A DNA stretch of 64,000 bases from Hippophae tibetana. Lineage: Eukaryota; Streptophyta; Magnoliopsida; Rosales; Elaeagnaceae. The notes below the pieces were generated by a model. That model was given only the letters and a program-made list of their open reading frames with translations, made no database searches and had not been told where the DNA came from. The position numbers and the translations under genes were made by a program. Shown one piece after another: positions 59,001 through 64,000 of the stretch. The stretch is from positions 15,072,659 to 15,136,658 of the forward strand of contig CM072811.1 in assembly GCA_037013495.1 (NCBI GenBank), given 5' to 3'. How positions within the stretch are numbered: the first letter of the stretch is position 1; each line of letters opens with the position of its first letter.

Positions 59001-60027
59001 AAAGACATTATTTTATGTTTAGGTAATCTATGTAAAAGCAAGCTAGCTTTCTATTTTTAGGAGCATTTTGTAGCAATTTATTTTTATGTACTAAGAAAAT
59101 ACTAGTTTTATTATTTTTGAACAGATAAAATTAAAGTAACACGTGAATGAAAGCTAATATATATGTGCTCTGATGAGTGGTGATGCTAATAATTAATGCA
59201 TGAGAAACTTTTACAAATGTTATGGATGATGGGAAAAATCAGTTCATTCGTTTATATTGATGTATTTATTTGTATATATATGAAACCTTAATTTATATAA
59301 ATATTAATAACATCTTCAAGCATATATACCATATACTCATTAACATGATTTTTTTTTTATTTATATACTCTAGCTAATAAGGTTTACCACTATCAATAAT
59401 AGTAACCATGCCCTATCATATATAGCAAACATAAGCCTAATCTAATTTCTGCACAAAATTATTATAAAATTAAAAAAAATGATTAATTTTTTTCTATTTA
59501 ATATTAATATGTATCCTTATATAAATAGTATGAGTGTAACAGAGTATGGAAAACGAAGTTTAAATACACTATAGATTTTTTATTGGGGGGCTGGAAGCAT
59601 GGAATGAAATTTTTTATAGCAAGTACCATCTCTCGTGTATCAAAATTTGAATAATATAAAATGAAAAAAAAAAAGTAAAATTACACAGATCGCCTATCAG
59701 TATAGTTGAAATCTAAGAGAATTGCTTTAAACTAAGAGTAATTAAAAAAAAAAAGTATCAAAAAGTAGTGGTGGAGAGTAAAGACAGAGAGAAACAGAGA
59801 AAAATAAGTACCTTGCGCGTTAGGGAGACATTTGGGGCAGGGAAGTCTGTGAAACAAGTGTGAGGCTCACCCCAAGTTGGTGCACTCACTGGCAAACACT
59901 TGCATCTCGGCATTGACTTCCGATCGTACGACAGTGAGTCCACTCTTTGTGCTGAAAATAGCGGCGCTGGTGTCCCCGGCGTTGCTGGTGCCGATGCCGT
60001 TGGTGTTCCTCCCTCTGATTCTTGCAT
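55871..60027 (-). CDS. NIP5;1: NIP5;1-type aquaporin (boric acid channel), 4 exons
   Basis: Spliced CDS complement(55871-56072, 56941-57002, 57254-57673, 59812-60027), 900 nt, 299 residues. All introns have GT..AG borders; phases are 0, 0 and 2. Six-helix MIP fold with the two pore motifs NPS (130-132) and NPV (241-243), the pair characteristic of NIP5;1 rather than NPA/NPA. '[23 protein letters not shown]' and '[20 protein letters not shown]' are near-invariant in this subgroup. The N-terminus has one TPG (16-18) followed by TPA; TPG repeats matter for polar membrane localisation in Arabidopsis. The C-terminus ends PSFRH. By family it is a plasma-membrane channel for boric acid uptake in roots under low boron. 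It appears intact. The start was chosen because upstream codons have no in-frame Met nearby and the N-terminus fits the family. A neighbouring AUGUAA lies in the leader. NIP6;1 is less likely because of NPS/NPV and the N-terminal sequence. Confidence 0.93.
56941..57002 (-). CDS. NIP5;1: NIP5;1 exon 3
   Basis: 62 nt, '[20 protein letters not shown]' plus two bases of Gly233. Acceptor TAG|GTTGG at 57003/57002, donor GG|GTTAGT at 56941/56940. Helix 5. Confidence 0.9.
57254..57673 (-). CDS. NIP5;1: NIP5;1 exon 2
   Basis: 140 codons, 'LGAEFVGTF' to 'VATDTRA'. Acceptor CAG|CTC at 57674/57673, donor GCA|GTATGT at 57254/57253. Encodes helices 1-4 and the NPS loop. Confidence 0.92.
57674..59811 (-). 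other. NIP5;1 intron 1 (2.1 kb)
   Basis: Large AT-rich intron with no recognisable coding sequence or transposon. Introns 2 (57003-57253) and 3 (56073-56940) are shorter and similarly plain. Confidence 0.8.
59812..60027 (-). CDS. NIP5;1: NIP5;1 exon 1
   Basis: 72 codons, cytosolic N-terminus from MQESEGGTP to 'NVSLTRK'. The donor AAG|GTACTT is at 59812/59811. Confidence 0.9.
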
Positions 60028-60107
60028 TCTCTCTTCTTCTTTTCTGCTACTCGAGTAAACTAATTTTATAAAGGTATGCCTGACTGGGAATAGTATGATT
60101 TTTATAA

Positions 60108-60482
60108 ATACATTTGATAATTATATATATACTTTTTTTTTTTGTGTTTTCTGAAGCTTGTAGGAAATTAAATGATGATTATATTAATTACATGATATGT
60201 AGTGTTTTTATAAATTTACGGCTATGGAATAAGGGAAAAAATGAAAGAAGCCAGGTTGTGTTCTTTACTGAGCTAGAATTGAAGAGTGTTATATATGACA
60301 AGGGTGGGTTAGACTAATTAACGATCAGTGAAATCCAATATCATGTTCTGGAGAGAAGAAGGTTGGAAAAGAGAAGAAGAACTTATGAAATAAATAAAAG
60401 GAGAAGATCAAGTTGGATTAATATAGACGTAGAAAGAGGCGGCAATCAAATCTCTTTTTTTGCTTCGAGACATTTAAGTCAT
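60108..60482 (-). promoter_or_regulatory. Other short upstream ORFs in NIP5;1 leader
   Basis: Minus-strand AUGs upstream of the CDS include a 3-codon uORF (ATG at 60113, MYL-stop), an ATG-ACT-TAA (60482-60474) and a ~20-codon uORF starting about 60471. Their relevance depends on the transcription start. Confidence 0.4.
60188..60193 (-). promoter_or_regulatory. AUGUAA minimal upstream ORF in NIP5;1 leader
   Basis: On the minus strand ATGTAA (context ATATCATGTAATTAA) lies 161 nt upstream of the main ATG. In Arabidopsis NIP5;1 an AUG-stop in the 5' UTR causes boron-dependent ribosome stalling and mRNA decay. Here the identity of the gene and the presence of the hexamer agree with that. Whether this stretch is in the mature mRNA is not known. 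Confidence 0.6.
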
Positions 60483-60525
60483 AAGGTCAGGTGTATATAT
60501 ACACACACATTACACGCTTCAAATA

Positions 60526-60535
60526 ATATTTATAT
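60526..60535 (-). promoter_or_regulatory. Putative NIP5;1 TATA box
   Basis: Minus-strand TATATAAATA about 500 bp upstream of the start codon, which would give a leader of roughly 470 nt containing the AUGUAA. A second TATATATGA-like site lies at about 60664. Confidence 0.35.
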
Positions 60536-60599
60536 ACTCACAATTATGTAAATATAAGATTAAAGGAAGGTGATCATGTGACCAATCCCATTATCTTTA

Positions 60600-62100
60600 T
60601 TAGCTTCTTAATTGGATTTTACTTTGCCTACTATGCAAGGTCTGTGTCACCTACCTACCTCATATATATGCTCTTCTTGTTTGCTGTTCCTTATTAATAA
60701 AAAACCAATGGATTAACATAATAAAACTAAAATGGTTATCCTACTGGAAAAATAAAGATTAATGGATCATCCGTACCATGAAACAACATTCGAACCGGGT
60801 TAAAAGCTTAAAGGTTACAAATTAAAGGTAGATGCTGAATGATGGTTAAATCTTTTTTTTTTTTTTAATACTAGACCTGATCACCACATGACCATCAACA
60901 ACCAAATAATGCATTAAAGAATCCCTGCTCTTTCCACATTCAACAACTAAGATTATTATTATTTTATGTACATGAACAATTGTTGATTCCATCATTTTAA
61001 GGGGAATTAACATTATATTGTTTTCAAGAAAAGACAAACAACTGAGCTTGAATTAGAATTATAGGGCCAAGTTTTTTTTCTTTTTAATAATATATAACAA
61101 AAAAAAATAACAGCCTGCACATAATACTATCCAAAATACAGTTTTATTCACGTTAGAATCCACACACTTTTCCTATCGTTATTTGTCTATCTATTTCTAA
61201 AATCGTTACTATTGGAGCTAAGTGACGTAGGAACTGATGCTAGTTAATGGAATTATTAGTTTACCGTATTTACCTTGAATTTATGTGCCAATAGTTTACT
61301 ATAAGTTCTCTTATATTGTATATAGTAGAGTTTTCGATGGATTATGATACGAGTTGTTTTGAAATGAGAATATAGGTTCTCCGTTTATGCCCAACCTCCT
61401 CTTACTTTCGAAGTTAATATGTTTTATCATTAAAACACTTTATTCGTATAACTTTAATAAGATATATAAGTTATATACTTTTTAAAATTTAGAATACTTT
61501 TATCACGTAACTTTAATGTTATGCGATCAAAATGTTTCTTTTTTTATATATAAAATGAGTATTTTAGTTACGTAACATACAAATTATATAAATAAAATAT
61601 CAAATTTTTAAAAATAACTTATATATCCCTTATGAAAACTATATTATTAAATTGTCGGAACTTAATGACATAAATAAAATGAATTATAGAATTATTTACT
61701 TTTTTTTTCATCCTTTTATCTTTCAACAATTCTTTGTTTCATCGTTGAAACCTCATGCATCAGATTGGTATGAGAGGTTTCAATTTCTTTCTCAAGAAAA
61801 TCAGGTCCTATGTTCTACCAACTTTTCTCTTATTTCTTTTTCCGATCAATTTTTTTTTTAACTTCCTCCGAATGTATTTTTTATTTCTAAACCCCAGTTT
61901 CCTTCAATCATCTCTCTTTGTCCCAAATTCTTCTACCCCTCGTTTATTCTTAGTTCCTTATTTCAAAAAAGGAAAAAAAAAAAAAAACACAACCCATTTG
62001 CACAGCCGACACACGCATCTCCAATAGTCATCTTCTTCATTCCATATATCCTATAAAAGTTTAAAGTTACGGATACTGTCATAATTAACATAAAACAGAG
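60600..62100. other. Intergenic, upstream of NIP5;1
   Basis: AT-rich, with homopolymer runs (for example T at 60851-60866 and A near 61975). No gene or clear repeat family seen. It contains the likely promoter of the aquaporin at its left end. Confidence 0.5.
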
Positions 62101-62507
62101 TCATGAGTGCTTAAAAAATATTAAAATTATCGTGATTTAATGTAATTTAATTTATTAAATAGATTTATATTTGTATAATTTTATCATATTTTTATATAAA
62201 TTTGTTTTTTCAGAATAATGAGTATTTTTATTATTTTTCAGATATTTTCTTTCAAATATAACTTAAAGAGTCGAAAAAAAAATACTTGTGGAAATACATC
62301 ACAAACATGTTGAGAAACAAAATGAGAAAAAATAAAAAAGATGAAAAAATTGGACAAAATGGATCAAAATTGTCAAAAAGGCTGATATCCTGGGTATAGC
62401 CGCCCATTCAGGCTGAAGTATTGCACGGGTCAGCACATGCCCCTGTCGAGTCACGCTCGTGCATTCCCAGAACATGCCCGCATGCAACCGATATACGCAC
62501 GCACGCA
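62101..62507 (+). mobile_element. LTR 5' fragment of the element 5 type
   Basis: Begins CATGAGTGCTTAAAAAATATTAAAATTATCG and matches the first ~330 bp of the element 5 LTR ('TTTATATTTGTATAATTTTATCATATTTTTATATAAATT'-class sequence, quoted only in part). It breaks off in the GC-rich block, where CACTA subterminal sequence takes over. Confidence 0.7.
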
Positions 62508-64000
62508 CGTAGAACCGACGATACATCCTACGTGTAGCGTCGATTCAACACGTCAACCGATACTACACACATGGATATTTTCCTTTTCTCCTCTTTCTTT
62601 CCCATTAGACACAACATATTTTAGTTGCAGTGCCCCAAAAACCCAAAACGATCGACATTCTTCCTCCATTCTTTCTCATTTTCAGCTACCTACGACCACC
62701 AATTCTAGTGTCGTTTAGTGGGTTTTCTTTCTCTCAAAATTATCTTCCAAATCACCTATTTTTTGAGCGAAATACTCAAAAATTTTATACCAATTTTATC
62801 ACTTAGGCAGTTTTGCTCCAATATAAATAATAATGTGATTTTCTTGCTTTTGGAAGAAGATAGATACTTTTATATTAGCTAGTTTCTATAATGTCGTGTT
62901 GATTTTTTTTATTAATTACCGTACGTGGATAAATTTATTTACATATAAATAATTATATTTTATTTGGAAAAAATAATACAATTTTAAAATGATTAAAATG
63001 ATAAATTTTTGTATTATATATGTTTTGGTATATAATCTAATAATTAAGAAATTCATATATAATAATACCTGAAAAATATTGATTGGATAAATATTTAATA
63101 TGCTTAATGTCATTAATAGAAAATGGACAAATCTTGGATGTCACAATATAGAATTGAGCAGGACTGCATTTCTAGAGTTGAAAGTTTCTTGGAATTTTCT
63201 TGTAGAAATAGTAATAATGAAATTAGTATGATTCGATGTCCATGTGTTAAATGTAAAAATGAGTGATTTCGTGATATTGCTAAAATTAAATGCATTCTTT
63301 TGAGTTATAAATGTTGGTATTATCATGGAAAAAATATTAATAATACTCATGGGAAAGAGATAAATAAGAATGTGAGTAGATTATATACATCTTATCATAA
63401 TGTACAGACAGAAAATATGTTTCATGGTGTTAAAGATGAACTATATGAGGTTATCCCAAAACCTTTAAAAAACTTCTAGAAGATGTCAAAAATCTGTTGT
63501 ATCCAGAATGCAAGAAATACATTAAAATATCGGGATTGGTTCATTTGTACAATGTGAAGACAAAACATGGTTTTCTGAAAAGGGATTCATGAAATTACTA
63601 AATCGACTAATAAATATGTTTCCTAAGGGTATTGAATTGTCATCTTCAATGTATGAAGTGAATATTCTCTTTTACCATTATACATTTTTAACATATATGA
63701 GTTACTTTTTGTGAATTCATGAAATTACGTTCTTATTTTGAATTTAAATACATGTAGTTCTTTGGTTGGAACAAGATGGGCTATGACTCACAATTTTTTG
63801 ATGATTTATGAGAGGAATGGGCAGAACACATGGTTCAAATTATATCATCACAAAAAGAATCAGGAGAAGATTCTAATGATCTTGAATAGTATATGACAAC
63901 ATAATGGTAATTTTTATAATGCTTTAATTTCAATATTCTTGTGTCTGAAGCCTCTTGTTTGATGGATTTTGTTTGATGGATGTTTATCTACTCATGTATT
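62508..64000 (+). mobile_element. CACTA 2: internally deleted relative of CACTA 1 (runs off the window)
   Basis: From 62508 the GTCGRTT-type subterminal repeats and leader follow CACTA 1 from about 1640 on ('CACCAATTCTA...TTTAGTGGGTTTTCTT', 'GAGCGAAATACTCAAAAA'). The CACTA terminus itself is missing. The transposase start is at 63123. At about 63660 the sequence jumps to the last Ulp1 exon region equivalent to CACTA 1 32300-32520 (for example 63755 'TTCTTTGGTTGGAACAAG'), so the ~10 kb core is deleted. Confidence 0.82.
63123..63660 (+). pseudogene. CACTA 2 transposase N-terminal fragment
   Basis: ATG 63123 gives MDKSWMSQYRIE, then 'RVESFLEFSC', and a CPC.KC zinc-type motif near residues 43-48, then a stop. 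This is a complete transposase-associated N-terminal domain, better preserved than in CACTA 1. Downstream, 63310-63655 matches the 2760-3110 region of CACTA 1 (YHG, LLYPECKKYIKI, MFPKGIEL) with frameshifts. Truncated by the internal deletion at about 63660. Confidence 0.8.

Noticed and set aside
61652-62027. 69-90 codon frames right of the aquaporin
   Set aside because: Phe/Leu/Ser-rich translations of T-rich sequence with overlapping frames; no motif.
1-64000. CRISPR array, bacterial operon or organelle DNA
   Set aside because: No regularly spaced identical repeats with unique spacers, no prokaryotic gene spacing, and no recognisable plastid or mitochondrial genes.

Overview
The window is nuclear DNA from a flowering plant, most likely a eudicot, that I cannot name to species. 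It is AT-rich, has no prokaryotic gene structure, and about 85% of it is nested transposable elements. The only host gene I can support is a four-exon aquaporin of the NIP5;1 boric-acid-channel type on the minus strand (coding exons 60027 to 55871). A conserved-looking AUG-stop (AUGUAA) lies in its upstream leader.

Layout. (1) 1-1438 and 34045 onward hold the two halves of an old, decayed Athila-like Ty3/gypsy element ('element 3'). (2) That element is split by a ~32.6 kb CACTA (En/Spm) DNA transposon, 1439-34044, with CACTACTACAAAA-type ends, subterminal repeats, a broken TNP2-type transposase, a second gene with Ptta and Ulp1-like parts, and a captured plant-mobile-domain fragment. (3) Two Athila-like LTR retrotransposons sit inside the CACTA transposase, each with an exact 5-bp target duplication. 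Element 1 (3569-17115) is young, carries two gag regions and has an intact 1249-codon pol. Element 2 (19184-28770) is older, with a broken gag-pol. (4) 34045-49414 is a stack of LTR-element pieces: element 3 protease and tail, a reverse-oriented LTR with a G-box cluster, a reverse-oriented solo LTR of the element 1 family (TSD ATCGC), a truncated element 5 and a truncated element 6. (5) About 49925-54420 is a decayed LINE interrupted by two inverted TRIM copies and an LTR. (6) 55871-60600 is the aquaporin gene and its leader. (7) 62101-64000 is an LTR fragment joined to a second, internally deleted CACTA copy.

Order of events inferred from nesting: element 3, then CACTA 1, then elements 1 and 2. 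Element 1 LTRs differ by only about ten substitutions over ~1.96 kb (counted by eye) plus 29 bp of indels, so it is recent.

The most interesting signals are RNA-structure candidates in the Athila-like elements. They are a tandem pair of 5' leader hairpins whose stems differ by compensatory changes, a two-hairpin module after pol (and again after the first gag), a perfectly kept TTACATTG/CAATGTAA hairpin followed by a G-tract in four divergent elements, and a two-gag layout with separate stop signals. None could be compared with databases here.
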